The notes: generated from the sequence alone by a model not told the origin. DNA of 64,000 bases from Sphingomonas ginkgonis (GCF_003970925.1 NZ_RWJF01000001.1:1172501-1236500); one strand, 5' to 3'; positions 20,021 through 35,006 are shown, counted from the first letter of the stretch. Numbers and translations are program-made.

Positions 20021-21112
20021 TTACAACATCGCGTAGACGGCCGCGGTCGCCTCGACGCAGGCTCGCCAGCTATACTGAGCGGCGTGGGCCACGCTGGCTT
20101 TGGCAGCCTGTTCGAGCCAAGCCCCGTCCTCAAGCGCTTCGCAAACGGCATTACGGAAGCCGCCATGGTCATCGGGGTCAGTGTAGCGTGCCGCGGCGCC
20201 GCACACCTCGGGCATGCAGGAGCGGTCGGCGGCAATCACCGGGACGCCGCTGGCCATGGCTTCGATCGGCGGCAAGCCAAAACCTTCGTAGATGGATGGA
20301 TAGATGAACAGCTTCGCGCCGGCATAGAGGGCCGGCATCAGCGCTTCCGGAACGAAGGCGCAGTGGGTCAGCCACCCCGCCGCCTCACCCTCGGCGATTG
20401 CCGCCATGATGCTCTCGTTGCGCCAGCCGGGACCTCCGGCGAGCACCAGCGGATTGTCGGCGCGTAGTGCGGCCGGCAGGTCGCGCCAGACCCGGAGCAA
20501 CTCGGCGATCCTCTTGCGCGGCTCGATAGTCGAGACGCACAGCGTGTATCGGCCGGCCTGCAGTCCGAGCCCACGCAGCGGCTCAGCCAGTTCGCCGGGG
20601 CTATGCGGCCGAAAAGAGGAGCTCACTCCCAAGGGCACCACTTTGATCCGCTCAGCAGCAATCCCGAAGTCGGCGACGATCTCGTCACGGACCGTCGCCG
20701 TGTCGGTAATAAGCCGGCGTGCCCGTACTAGCGAGTCGAGGAAATGCTTCTCGAAATGCCGAATGCGCTCGGCAGGGTGTGTCTCGGGGAAGCGGAAGAC
20801 GGAAAGATCGTGGACTGTCATCACCCCCTGTTCAACCCCGCGAGGAAGGAAATAGTTGGGCGCGTGGACGATAGACGAGCGAGCCAGTCTCTGCCACTGC
20901 CGCCTGTCCCGCCAGCGCCGCGTCCAGCTCCGCTTCGGCATTCGCTGGTTGGTAAGAAGCGGCTTCACATCGTCGAAGAGACGCCCATGCGCGTAGTGAT
21001 CGACGTGCGACACGCCCGGCACGCTCGGCAAGCCTCGCACCAGCTCGAGCGTGTAGCGGCCGATCCCTCCCATCTGCGGGGCGAGCGCGTCCACGACCAA
21101 GGACACTTGCAT
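20021..21112 (-). CDS. family 4 glycosyltransferase
   Basis: A 363-residue GT-B enzyme. The N-lobe opens MQVSLVVDALAPQMGGIGRYTLEL and the C-lobe has LCVSTIEPRKRIAELLRVW, LVLAGGPGWRNE and the donor motif PSIYEGFGLPPIEAMASGVPVI. The ATG at 21112 overlaps the rmd stop (TGATG), so it is coupled to GDP-rhamnose synthesis; that context makes it a rhamnosyl- or mannosyltransferase candidate. Linkage and acceptor are unknown. It ends the sub-run that starts with manC; a 109-base gap separates it from kpsF. Confidence 0.9.
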   Translation of the reverse strand: MQVSLVVDALAPQMGGIGRYTLELVRGLPSVPGVSHVDHYAHGRLFDDVKPLLTNQRMPKRSWTRRWRDRRQWQRLARSSIVHAPNYFLPRGVEQGVMTVHDLSVFRFPETHPAERIRHFEKHFLDSLVRARRLITDTATVRDEIVADFGIAAERIKVVPLGVSSSFRPHSPGELAEPLRGLGLQAGRYTLCVSTIEPRKRIAELLRVWRDLPAALRADNPLVLAGGPGWRNESIMAAIAEGEAAGWLTHCAFVPEALMPALYAGAKLFIYPSIYEGFGLPPIEAMASGVPVIAADRSCMPEVCGAAARYTDPDDHGGFRNAVCEALEDGAWLEQAAKASVAHAAQYSWRACVEATAAVYAML

Positions 21113-22011
21113 CAGTCGGCGAGCATCCAACGCAGCGTGTCATCGAAAGCCGGCATCGCGAGCGGACCGATCGCGGCCTCCAGCTTCGCCGCCGTCCCGC
21201 GCAGGGTTCGCACCTCATCGGGTCGGACGAATGCGGGGTTGACGGTCACGCTGAACGAGTGGCCCGAGATTGCGCGAATCCGCTCCAGCACCTCGCCGAG
21301 CGGGATAGCGACGCCCGAGCAGACGTTGAAGGTCTTCCCTGCCGCGCCCTCGCACTCGAGCAGCCGGGCATAGGCGTCAACGACGCCACGAACGTCCGAG
21401 AAGTCGCGCGCGACGTCGAGATTGCCCAGCGCAATCTCGGACGCGCCCGCCCGGACCTGCCCGACGATCTTGGGGATGAGGAAATCGGCCGACTGGCCCC
21501 GCCCGGTGTAATTGAATGGCCGCACGACCGTGATCTTCAGCCGATCGCCGTAAAGGTGAGCGAGTGCCTCGACCGCGACCTTGGTGATGCCATAATCGTT
21601 AGCCGGATTCGGCGGCAGCGTCTCGTCGAGCACGCCGGCCTGGCTGTTGCCGTAGACGTTGGCGCTGCTGGCAACGAGCACTGAGCGGGGCGGTTGCCCG
21701 GCCCGCGCCAGCGCATCCAAGAGCTGGCGCGTGCCGACGATGTTGGCGCGATACATTTCCGAGACGTCGTGATGCGCAACGAAGGCAATGGCGGCGAGAT
21801 GAACGACATGGTCGGGACGGACCGCCTCTACCACCCGCTCCATTGCCTGCGGATCGGCGATGTCGCCCTCGTGGCACGCGAACAGCCCCTCCACCGCCTC
21901 GTCCGGGCGATGGTGCACAAGGCCGTGCACCTCGTGATCCCGCGAGGCGAGGAGGGCAGTCAAATAGCGCCCGGTAAAGCCGGCGGCACCGGTGACCAGC
22001 GTCCTAGGCAC
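21112..22011 (-). CDS. rmd: GDP-6-deoxy-4-keto-mannose reductase (GDP-D-rhamnose forming)
   Basis: A 299-residue extended short-chain dehydrogenase: NAD(P)-binding TGAAGFTGRYL at the start, the active-site Ser region VASSANVYGNS and catalytic Tyr/Lys in YGITK. Substrate-side sequence VRPFNYTGRGQS and the gmd gene immediately upstream point to Rmd, which reduces the Gmd product to GDP-D-rhamnose, rather than GDP-fucose synthase, which is also an epimerase and usually longer. The start is GTG 22011. The reductase class is inferred from length and context. Confidence 0.85.
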   Translation of the reverse strand: MPRTLVTGAAGFTGRYLTALLASRDHEVHGLVHHRPDEAVEGLFACHEGDIADPQAMERVVEAVRPDHVVHLAAIAFVAHHDVSEMYRANIVGTRQLLDALARAGQPPRSVLVASSANVYGNSQAGVLDETLPPNPANDYGITKVAVEALAHLYGDRLKITVVRPFNYTGRGQSADFLIPKIVGQVRAGASEIALGNLDVARDFSDVRGVVDAYARLLECEGAAGKTFNVCSGVAIPLGEVLERIRAISGHSFSVTVNPAFVRPDEVRTLRGTAAKLEAAIGPLAMPAFDDTLRWMLAD

Positions 22012-22044
22012 GGAGCAGCCGCCTGCTCGACTGGTCGCACCGCA

Positions 22045-26779
<4,735 letters not shown>

Positions 26780-26793
26780 CAATCGAAATACTC

Positions 26794-28848
26794 TTAAACT
26801 AGACGCTGGAAGATACGACGTCCGACGTCGCTAAGTTGGTCCTGTATGGACAACGTGTCATCCTCTAGTAAAGGGACTGCCTCGCCCGCCTGTCGTCTGG
26901 CAACTAGCTCTCTGACATTCTCTGACAGACTTTGAAGCTCTGTACTCAGGCCTTGCACCATGTTTCTCAGGTCAGCCGTGCCATGCGCAGCTTGTCTTGC
27001 CTCCGATCGGTAAATCTCGTTCAACAAGATCCGGTGGCGCTTCCAGGCCGCGCTATTGCTCTCGCCGCCGGTGATCATGCGGACCAGCCACCCGAATGGA
27101 CTTCGTGCCCACCGCGCGCTTCGCAACGCGCGGTCAAAGCCGGCAATGCCGGGATCGTGCGATCTTGCTTCAGCCGATTTCCGAAGCTGCCATAATGTCT
27201 CCAGCTTGGAGTATCCCTCGCGTATTCTACGGGTATAATAGAGTTCGCCGACTTGATCTGGCTGTCGGCCAAGTACCGTCACATAAGCGCAGCGAACAAA
27301 GTCGATGTCGTTCCAGCTGACGAGCTCGGCGAGAGAATCGGCGCGGAGATATGGATTGCCATACTCCTGGTCGAGATAAGAGGTCATTGCTTGATCGTGG
27401 CTCGTTTGAACAGGAAAAGGAGGTTTTTGTGGCGGATGATGTTCACTGATTGACTTCGCCCAGTTCTCCAGCGCGAACATAATGTGTGAAGCCGATCTTG
27501 ATCTCGGCCGTAACGGGTGCCAGCCACTCCTCGGTTTTTCAGACCCTGCCCTAACCAGGCGCGCGGCGGTCAGAACATGGGCTCGCATTTGCTCAAGCTC
27601 GGCGGCAAGTCTCGCAACGTCTTCACGGGCGTCGCCATGCTCTTTCAAAGTGTCGACTAGTTTGCCTCGAACCGCGTCGAGTTGCTCGCAGTGTCTTCGC
27701 TCCATTGCCAGATGCTCGTGAAGCGCCCGTCGCTCCTCCTCCCGGGCGGAGGTCAGTAGCGCTCGCAATTGATCCTGCTCTGCCAGAGCCACGTCGCTTG
27801 CCGCCCTCGCGCTCGCGCCTTCTGCCACCGCAGCTGCCAGACGCTCGAACAAGCCATCAATCTGGGTGAGCAGGACTGCCTTTTCGGTTGAAGCTTCGGC
27901 TGCCAGTTCCTGTAAGTCGGCGCGCTCGGCCTCCAGCGCCTGCTGGGCGGCAGCCATACCCGCACAGGAATTCTCGAGTTCCTGGACGCGCGAGAGGGCG
28001 GCCTGTCGCTCGCCGAGGAGCTCGGCGCGAGCGCTCTCGAGCTCGTCGACTCGGGACTGTAGGACGTTGTTGCTTTCTTTCAGCCCGCGCCGCTCCTCAG
28101 CGCTCGCAGTTGTCGCGATTGAGACGGCATCGGAGCGCTCATTGTTCAGCAGGGCAGCGCTGAAGTGCGATCGGCTGATCAGGAAAGAATCGAAGACATT
28201 CGGCGGCGTCTGGAACGCGCTTGCTCGTTCCGCTTGCTCCTCATGCAGGTAGTAGCGACTAAGCCCATCGAAATAAACGCTGCTGTACCCCCGGTTGCGG
28301 AGCTGGTGTTCCCAGGCCTCGTGGGTAGGTCGCCGTGTGCTTGGGAAGGTCGCTTCGATAGCGATAATCCAAGGGCGTGCGCCATGGTCGCCCCAACTCG
28401 CAAGCACGTCGGCCTCGGCGCCCTCGACATCGATCTTGAGCCAATGGGTCGGAGTTTTAATGGTCTCGTACAATCCGTCGAGCCGCACGGTGGGCACGAG
28501 AATGGACCGGCCTTCGAAACCGTTCCTTGAATGATGCTCCGCAATCTCTACGCTGGAGGTCGAAAGGCCCGTAGTCGGAAACTCAAAGAAGCGAATAGGT
28601 CCCGGGGCACAGCTGCAAGCCGCCTCGATGACCGTCTCGTCCGGCCGACTGTTCCTCAATTGTCGCGCGTAAGCAGGCGTGGGTTCGACATGAACACCGC
28701 GCCATCCTCTTTCGTAGAATGCCAAACTTACGCTGTCCTGCTCCGGATCCTGAGCGCCGATGTCGAGGTAAGAACCGCCTTCGATGTCCTTCAGCGCTCT
28801 CCAGAGTACGACATCTTCGAAATTCTGAGCGTAAGAGACGAACGTCAT
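26794..28848 (-). CDS. FkbM methyltransferase with long coiled coil and DUF4214-like domain
   Basis: A 684-residue protein in three parts. Residues 1-235 are an FkbM-type SAM methyltransferase: SYAQNFEDVVLWRAL, GSYLDIGAQDP (SAM site) and HWLKIDVEGAEADVL. Residues about 250-435 are an unbroken Glu/Ala/Leu/Arg-rich heptad region, a predicted coiled coil about 185 residues long. Residues about 505-560 resemble DUF4214 (FVRCAYVTVLGRQPDQVGELYY). A second short coiled coil lies near 615-650. The ATG at 28848 overlaps the upstream transferase stop. Context suggests O-methylation of the growing glycan with a ruler-like spacer, as in WbdD; this is inference. Confidence 0.85.
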   Translation of the reverse strand: MTFVSYAQNFEDVVLWRALKDIEGGSYLDIGAQDPEQDSVSLAFYERGWRGVHVEPTPAYARQLRNSRPDETVIEAACSCAPGPIRFFEFPTTGLSTSSVEIAEHHSRNGFEGRSILVPTVRLDGLYETIKTPTHWLKIDVEGAEADVLASWGDHGARPWIIAIEATFPSTRRPTHEAWEHQLRNRGYSSVYFDGLSRYYLHEEQAERASAFQTPPNVFDSFLISRSHFSAALLNNERSDAVSIATTASAEERRGLKESNNVLQSRVDELESARAELLGERQAALSRVQELENSCAGMAAAQQALEAERADLQELAAEASTEKAVLLTQIDGLFERLAAAVAEGASARAASDVALAEQDQLRALLTSAREEERRALHEHLAMERRHCEQLDAVRGKLVDTLKEHGDAREDVARLAAELEQMRAHVLTAARLVRAGSEKPRSGWHPLRPRSRSASHIMFALENWAKSISEHHPPQKPPFPVQTSHDQAMTSYLDQEYGNPYLRADSLAELVSWNDIDFVRCAYVTVLGRQPDQVGELYYTRRIREGYSKLETLWQLRKSAEARSHDPGIAGFDRALRSARWARSPFGWLVRMITGGESNSAAWKRHRILLNEIYRSEARQAAHGTADLRNMVQGLSTELQSLSENVRELVARRQAGEAVPLLEDDTLSIQDQLSDVGRRIFQRLV

Positions 28849-30107
28849 GATGCAGTGCGCAGCAAAGGCATGGCGGACGGTGTGGGCGTTGCTTTGATGC
28901 CCAAGACCTCCAACAGGTCGGCAACCGTTTTGCTCCAAGCTCTATGTTCGATATCCCCGTCAGTGAGAGATGCGCTACGCGCAAGCTCGATCAGGCGTTT
29001 GCCGAGCGAACGCGGATCGTCTTGCGTAAAGAATTGTATGCCTGACGACTGATTTTCACGAAATACCGGAAGGTCGCGAGCAAGGACGGGACGTCCATGC
29101 GCAAGTGCTTCGGCCAAGGGAAGACCAAAACCCTCATTGTGCGAGGCGACCAAGACGCCTTTGCAGGCTTCGTAAAGGCGGCAGAGACCCTCATCGCTGA
29201 CGCTCGGCAGCCAGTGAAGGCGCTCCCCCGCATGCAAGTGCTTGCGCAACTTGACTTGGAGCGCCTGCGTCTTCCATCCCGGTTTCCCGACGATCACCAG
29301 GTCTGGCGCATCCTGAGGCGCAGTGTGCCAAATGTATTCGAATGCGGCTAAGGCGACGTCGTAGGCTTTGCGAGGCTCTACCGTGCCAACCATCAGGATA
29401 GCGTCATTTGTGCGAAGTCGTTCAAGCAATCGAGTGACGTCCAAGCACATTCCGGCGGATGGGCGGGACGCCGCAATGTCCGCGCCCAGATTCAATTTGC
29501 GTATGCGGATTAATCTTGGAGCAGCCATGGTGCCTAAACGGCCGGCCACGTCAACAGCGACCTGATTAGAGATGCAGAGGAGCTGGTCAGCTTCCCAACT
29601 CAACGTTTCAAACCACTCGCGGAATTGTTCGACGGTACGCTTTTCAAACCATTGAGAATGAGTAAGCGGTAGAAGATCGTAGACTACAACATTAACTGAG
29701 ACTCCACTTGCGCGCCAAGCGCGGATCTGCCGCCGGTACTTGGGTAGAAAGTGCGCAGAAAGGTCCAAGCCTAGGAAACAGTCTCCCCGACTAACATTTA
29801 TCAGCATTGGGGAAGCAGGGGCACGAACTCGATCGAGGAAATCATGAGGGGCTTGGCAGTATCCATGCCTAGCAGTCGCGAAAACCGGGACAAGGGTAAA
29901 TCCCTGCCCGTCACGTTGCTTTAGCTCAGACCAGACGGCGCGCACCACTCGCTGGATGCCGGTATGCACGTCTTTCTGGACGATGGCGGATACGTCGACC
30001 AGCAGCCGGGGCGATTTACCTGCTTCGATAGCTCCGAACGACCCACGATGGCGCCAAAGCCACGCATGTCGCATGCCGAGCTGCGCGACTCCTTTCAAAG
30101 CCCTCAC
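28845..30107 (-). CDS. family 4 glycosyltransferase
   Basis: A 420-residue GT-B enzyme; the GTG at 30107 overlaps the kpsT stop (GTGA). After about 30 basic residues it opens RLLVDVSAIVQKDVHTGIQRVVRAV, nearly the same as domain 3 of the three-domain transferase, then VVVYDLLPLTHSQWF, LMVGTVEPRKAYDVAL, LVIVGKPGWKTQAL and donor motif NEGFGLPLAEALAHGRPVL. It is probably a paralogue of that domain acting on the same polymer. Acceptor and linkage unknown. Confidence 0.9.
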   Translation of the reverse strand: MRALKGVAQLGMRHAWLWRHRGSFGAIEAGKSPRLLVDVSAIVQKDVHTGIQRVVRAVWSELKQRDGQGFTLVPVFATARHGYCQAPHDFLDRVRAPASPMLINVSRGDCFLGLDLSAHFLPKYRRQIRAWRASGVSVNVVVYDLLPLTHSQWFEKRTVEQFREWFETLSWEADQLLCISNQVAVDVAGRLGTMAAPRLIRIRKLNLGADIAASRPSAGMCLDVTRLLERLRTNDAILMVGTVEPRKAYDVALAAFEYIWHTAPQDAPDLVIVGKPGWKTQALQVKLRKHLHAGERLHWLPSVSDEGLCRLYEACKGVLVASHNEGFGLPLAEALAHGRPVLARDLPVFRENQSSGIQFFTQDDPRSLGKRLIELARSASLTDGDIEHRAWSKTVADLLEVLGIKATPTPSAMPLLRTAS

Positions 30108-30772
30108 GCCGCCACCACCCGGTGAGTAGCCTCATGATAGAAGTCGAATGCTTCCTCCATCGAGGCTGGGTGGTGCAGCGCGCCGCCGTCAAGTACCGCC
30201 GCCCGCGTGCAATGCTCTCGAATATAGGCGGAATCATGAGAGACGATGATCATTGCTCGATTGCCGCGCTTCTCGAACAGTTCATGATGGCACTTCTCGT
30301 GAAAGCGGGCATCACCAACGGCAATGATCTCGTCGATCAAGAAACAGTCGAATTCGATAACCATCGAAATGGCAAATGCGAGTCGTGCCCGCATGCCCGA
30401 TGAGTAGCTTTTCACTGGTTCGTTCAGATAAATTCCTAATTCGGAGAAGTCGTACACGAATTGGAGCCGATCCGTAGGATCAACGCCATAGATGCGACAG
30501 ATAAACCGATAGTTGTCCAGTCCTGTCAACGAGCCCTGAAAAGCGCCGCCAAAAGCCAAGGGCCAAGAAACACTCATGTCTCGATCGATTTGGCCGCTGG
30601 TTGGGAACTCGGCCCCACTAATTAGTCTTATGAGAGTAGATTTGCCGGCACCGTTTCGGCCAAGGATTCCGACCCGCTCGCCGCAGTCGATCGTCAGATC
30701 GACGTCCCGCAAGACCCTCACTGGCCCGCTGTGCGTCCCGTAAGTCTTGTTGATGCCGCGTAGTCGGATCAT
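30104..30772 (-). CDS. kpsT: capsule ABC exporter ATP-binding subunit
   Basis: A 222-residue ATPase with Walker A GRNGAGKST (38-46), signature SYSSGMRARL (122-131), Walker B CFLIDE with E148 and switch H179 in VSHD. It is short: it lacks the ~150-residue C-terminal carbohydrate-binding domain of Wzt proteins that recognise a capped O9a-type chain, and so matches the KpsT/CtrD type. With KpsM it drives export of the lipid-linked capsule across the inner membrane. Both ends overlap neighbours by four bases. Confidence 0.94.
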   Translation of the reverse strand: MIRLRGINKTYGTHSGPVRVLRDVDLTIDCGERVGILGRNGAGKSTLIRLISGAEFPTSGQIDRDMSVSWPLAFGGAFQGSLTGLDNYRFICRIYGVDPTDRLQFVYDFSELGIYLNEPVKSYSSGMRARLAFAISMVIEFDCFLIDEIIAVGDARFHEKCHHELFEKRGNRAMIIVSHDSAYIREHCTRAAVLDGGALHHPASMEEAFDFYHEATHRVVAA

Positions 30773-31581
30773 TCGGGAACAACCGTTCGACTGATCTTCG
30801 ATACTTGCGCGAGGCCTAGGATTGTCAGGACTGTGTTGATGAGAGCCATGTAAGCGGTGTCGTAGTGAGCGACGATCTGCGAACCAAAATAGCCTTCCCG
30901 CAGCATCTCGACCCCATGGACCATTGGTAGAGTCAGCACCACGTCCTGAGCCGCTTTCGGGAGAGAGTCGACCAGAAAGGCCGCTCCCGAAAGGGGGAAA
31001 AGAATATATGACGCCGGGTGCCAGAGCTTTTCAACCGTTTCCGAGACTTCAGACAAAGCCCCCAGCAGCAGCGCGGCAGAGGCACCAAACCAGGCCAACA
31101 TGAGCCACGCGCCAGCAATTTGCAGGGCATCTTCTGGCATCGCGAGCCAACCGATGAAATTGAAGAATAACACGAGAAACACGAACGACATTGTTGCACC
31201 GGCAGCTTCAAGCAACACGCGCGACAAATAGATGTCGATAGGACGAACGTTGCGATGGTATAGCAGCGACAGGTTTGGCGCGATTGCCCCGATGCAGCGC
31301 GCGGGCATGTTGCGCCACAGCAGAACGCTTGAATAGCCAGTTACCGCGAAAGCGACGATCGGGAGGTTTGAGCCATGGACCGACTTGGTCGCTGTCCAGA
31401 GAGCCGTAACGCCCAACGTGAACAGCATTGGTTCCGCGAAGAGCCAGAGAAAACCGATGTTATGCCTGCCGTAGCGGGTTAGAATTTCCCGAAGCATCAG
31501 CGCGCCAATGACGCGACGCTGGATAATCCAAGCTTGCCTGAGAGTTGCGCCTTGAGGTTCCGGCGTCGAGCTATCAGGCAT
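30769..31581 (-). CDS. kpsM: capsule ABC exporter permease
   Basis: A 270-residue protein with about six transmembrane helices. The N-terminal cytoplasmic region RVIGALMLREILTRYGRHNIGFLW is the family hallmark of ABC-2 type polysaccharide exporters (KpsM/CtrC), and LFPLSGAAFLVDSLPKAAQDVV ends the last cytoplasmic/periplasmic loop (two parts: LFPLSGAAFLVDSLP and KAAQDVV). It forms the channel for KpsT-powered export. It overlaps kpsT by four bases and kpsE by eight. Confidence 0.94.
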   Translation of the reverse strand: MPDSSTPEPQGATLRQAWIIQRRVIGALMLREILTRYGRHNIGFLWLFAEPMLFTLGVTALWTATKSVHGSNLPIVAFAVTGYSSVLLWRNMPARCIGAIAPNLSLLYHRNVRPIDIYLSRVLLEAAGATMSFVFLVLFFNFIGWLAMPEDALQIAGAWLMLAWFGASAALLLGALSEVSETVEKLWHPASYILFPLSGAAFLVDSLPKAAQDVVLTLPMVHGVEMLREGYFGSQIVAHYDTAYMALINTVLTILGLAQVSKISRTVVPE

Positions 31582-32680
31582 GATGTTCTCTCACGCCGGC
31601 CAAAAGCATCGTGAGAATGCCCCAGGCGACGAGCCCCAAGACGAACGTTGCGAAGATTCCGCGCAGGCGGCGGGGTTCCTCCGCGCGATCCGGTCGGCTT
31701 GGCTGAGCGATCCGCTCGACATAGGCCTGCTTGCGACGAGCTTCGCTGCGTGCGTCCTGCAGCGACGTCATCGCGGCCGCCAGGCGCTTGTCAGCAAACT
31801 CGCGCTCGAGCTGGAGTCGCTGGTACCGCGCCGCGGTCGCCGAGAGGGAGCGCCGATTGCCCGCCACCTGGCCGAGCTGCGCGTCAATCTCGCGGGCGAG
31901 CCCGTTAATGCGGACCTGCAGAATCGGAATCTGCGGATTGGTAGGCGCCATAGCGCGGAGCTGGAGCAGCTGCAGCCGGGCGCCGATCAGCTCGTCCTGC
32001 AGCTTAGAGATCATCTGCAGCTGGACGGTCGCCTGGCGTTCCGGGTCGATGATGCCCTGCTGGTTGCGGAAGGTGGCGAGGGCCAGCGCCGCGCTGCGAT
32101 CGGCCTGCTCGGCCGAAGCGACCTCGTCGGATGCGAACTGCACGAGATCCTTGCGGCCCCGGTCGTTCAGCCGATTGACCAGCGCCTCGGAAAGCTCGAG
32201 CAGCTGCGTGTTGACCCGAAGCGCCTCGGCGGGCGTGAAGGCCCGGACGGTGAGGGTGGTAATGGATGAGCTGGTGTCATGCTCAATCCCAACCTTTTTC
32301 TGGTAGTAATCGAACAGGTCCTCAAACGAGTTGCGCCAGCCGAAACCATTGAAACGGTCGAACATCGAAATGTCGTTCGAGCCGTAAGCCTTGGCGAAGG
32401 CCCCGTTCTTGTTGAGGGCGTGCAGCGCATCACGCGACCGCACGAACGCGTGCGCGGCGTAGATCTCATCCCCGGCATTCGAGAAGCCTGCGGTCTTCAG
32501 CAACACTCCCAGCCCCGTCGACGCGGGCTTGTCGGGGCTGCGGACGACGAACTCGGACTCGGAAACATATACGTCCGAGGCGATAAACCCGAAATAGATG
32601 ATGGCGCATAACGTCGGCACCACGACGGTGACCAGAAACAATGGGTCCAACCGCCTCTTGAAGGCACTTACGGCAGGCAT
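31574..32680 (-). CDS. kpsE: capsule export inner-membrane protein (KpsE/CtrB, PCP-3 type)
   Basis: A 368-residue protein with one transmembrane helix near residues 13-35 (LFLVTVVVPTLCAIIYFGFI), a periplasmic domain with YVSESEFVVRSPDKPASTG typical of KpsE/BexC/CtrB, a long helical region (about 165-310, Gln/Leu/Arg-rich) and a second helix near 340-362. It should bridge KpsMT to the outer-membrane Wza/KpsD-like protein encoded at 11954. Its stop overlaps the kpsM start by eight bases; manC lies 30 bases upstream. Confidence 0.93.
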   Translation of the reverse strand: MPAVSAFKRRLDPLFLVTVVVPTLCAIIYFGFIASDVYVSESEFVVRSPDKPASTGLGVLLKTAGFSNAGDEIYAAHAFVRSRDALHALNKNGAFAKAYGSNDISMFDRFNGFGWRNSFEDLFDYYQKKVGIEHDTSSSITTLTVRAFTPAEALRVNTQLLELSEALVNRLNDRGRKDLVQFASDEVASAEQADRSAALALATFRNQQGIIDPERQATVQLQMISKLQDELIGARLQLLQLRAMAPTNPQIPILQVRINGLAREIDAQLGQVAGNRRSLSATAARYQRLQLEREFADKRLAAAMTSLQDARSEARRKQAYVERIAQPSRPDRAEEPRRLRGIFATFVLGLVAWGILTMLLAGVREHHA

Positions 32681-32710
32681 CTAGCAATTGGTCCTTGGCG
32701 CTGATCTGGC

Positions 32711-33865
32711 TTAGCGGGGCCCATGGCTGATGGGCATGGCCGCTAGCAAGCTTCTGATCTCCTGGGACCGCCCCCGCGGCATCACCAGGATCCGATTACC
32801 GGCCGCAACGATGATAAGATTGTCGACGCCGTACGCGGCGATTTCAGGCCCGTCACTTCGGACATAGCAGCCCGATGAGTCAAGCAGCGTCACCGGTCCT
32901 GCCTTGGCTCCACTCGATCCCAGGTCGGCCAGCGCATCCCAGCTGCCAAGGTCCGACCATCCCGGCGACATCGGCACCACGGCCACTTGGTCCGAGCGTT
33001 CCATCACCGCAGTGTCGATCGGTTCGCTTGGACAGGCCGCAAGCGAAGCCTCGTTCGGCAGGACACTGCAGCCGTCGCTGCCGCCTGCTGTGATCGCCTC
33101 GACCGCTGCGGCGGCGATCGCAGGCGCATAGGTCTCCAGCGCGGCGAGGATCGCGTCAGCGCGGAACAGGAAGATGCCCGCGTTCCAGAGATATTGACCG
33201 TCGGCCACCATGGCTTTCGCGTCGGCAAGCGGCGGCTTCTCGACGAAGCGGAGCGCCTGGCGTGCGCCTGACTCCGGGCTCAGCGGCTGGCCCATGCGAA
33301 TATAGCCATAGCCCGTCTCGGGTGAGGCCGGAACGATACCGAAGGTGACCAGCCGGCCTTCGCGGGCAGCGGCTTCACCGGCCACGATCGCGGCATGAAA
33401 CGCGCAGACGTCTTCAATGACATGGTCGCTGGGCATCACCAGCAGCAGGGCATCGCCGCCGTGCAGTCCACGGGCCGTTTCGGCGGCCATGGCAATCGCC
33501 GCGGCGGTGTTGCGGCCGAACGGCTCGAGGATCACGCGCGTGCCGTCCCCCGTGTTGGACAGGGCGGCCTGGCACAGGTCGCGATGCCGCGCACTGCTGA
33601 CCACGATCGGCTCGCGGAAGGACCCACGATCGGCCACTCTCGACAACGCCTCCTGGAACAGGCTGGTCGGCCCGGTCAGTGGCAGGAACTGCTTGGGCAC
33701 CTCTTCGGTCGATAGGGGCCACAGGCGGGTTCCGCCCCCGCCGCTCAGCACGACGGGCACAACAGGATGCTCGAACAGCGCCGCGTTGGCGGTCGAACCG
33801 CGCTCCACGCCCGAAGCTTCGCTGTCCGTGCAACTCTGGGTCGCGCGTGAAAGATTAAAGTCCAT
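32711..33865 (-). CDS. manC: mannose-1-phosphate guanylyltransferase
   Basis: A 384-residue enzyme making GDP-mannose from mannose-1-phosphate and GTP. The nucleotide site is VVLSGGGGTRLWPLSTEEVP with PKQF following; MPSDHVI and LRFVEKPPL are family signatures, and YLWNAGIFLFRA binds the sugar. It lacks the C-terminal cupin of bifunctional PMI-GMP proteins (about 480 residues); ManA is encoded separately at 36329. About 30 N-terminal residues precede the usual family start. It heads the minus-strand capsule run. Confidence 0.94.
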   Translation of the reverse strand: MDFNLSRATQSCTDSEASGVERGSTANAALFEHPVVPVVLSGGGGTRLWPLSTEEVPKQFLPLTGPTSLFQEALSRVADRGSFREPIVVSSARHRDLCQAALSNTGDGTRVILEPFGRNTAAAIAMAAETARGLHGGDALLLVMPSDHVIEDVCAFHAAIVAGEAAAREGRLVTFGIVPASPETGYGYIRMGQPLSPESGARQALRFVEKPPLADAKAMVADGQYLWNAGIFLFRADAILAALETYAPAIAAAAVEAITAGGSDGCSVLPNEASLAACPSEPIDTAVMERSDQVAVVPMSPGWSDLGSWDALADLGSSGAKAGPVTLLDSSGCYVRSDGPEIAAYGVDNLIIVAAGNRILVMPRGRSQEIRSLLAAMPISHGPR

Positions 33866-34165
33866 TGAGGTTGGCCCACGCTTTGCCCGTCACGACATGA
33901 TCAGTGCGTGCTCAGGCCCGGATTCAAAAATGCGCCGAAATGCCGAAACATTTTCGCGTTGTAGTGGGTTTGTTGGTGCCAGTGAGCACCAGCAATGGCA
34001 AGGTCCGGGGGTGCCGCTTGTCTACCACCGCTAGGTTAGTGTTGCAGGTTTGCAACAAGCGTAACAAAGATCTTGGATCAGAACGGTAATGGAACCATGG
34101 ACGTGATCTGAGTTTATGCTGTAGGCTCTATCGGTCAGTTTCGATCACCACAAAAGGGGATGACA
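33866..34165. other. 300-bp divergent regulatory gap between manC and a barrel gene
   Basis: No credible ORF lies here. It must carry promoters firing both ways: left into the capsule run and right into the barrel gene. It is AT-richer than its flanks from about 34020 to 34165. It contains an inverted repeat at 34041-34056 (entered separately), and AAAAGGGGA before the ATG at 34166 is a strong ribosome-binding site. I could not assign clear -35/-10 pairs. Confidence 0.5.
34041..34056. promoter_or_regulatory. inverted repeat, candidate operator
   Basis: GTTGCA and TGCAAC are perfect inverted six-base arms around GGTT, 110 bases before the barrel start. The size and spacing fit a dimeric repressor or activator site. 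There is no T-run, so it is not a terminator. Chance occurrence is not excluded. Confidence 0.3.
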
Positions 34166-34924
<759 letters not shown>

Positions 34925-34945
34925 GCGCTTCGGCCAGAATGAGGG

Positions 34946-34978
34946 AAGGGGCGGACTTCGGTCCGCCCCTTTTCTTTT
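34946..34978 (+). terminator. strong rho-independent terminator
   Basis: GGGGCGGAC (34948-34956) pairs perfectly with GTCCGCCCC (34961-34969) around a TTCG tetraloop, with flanking AA/TT adding two pairs, then TTTTCTTTT. It ends the barrel gene 22 bases after its stop and shields the convergent beta-helix gene. Confidence 0.93.
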
Positions 34979-35006
34979 GTCTTCCGCCGATGATGCGTCG
35001 AGGTGG

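Noticed and set aside
31574..33865. manC as a bifunctional isomerase/guanylyltransferase
   Set aside because: The product ends after the transferase domain at 384 residues with no cupin; ManA is encoded separately.
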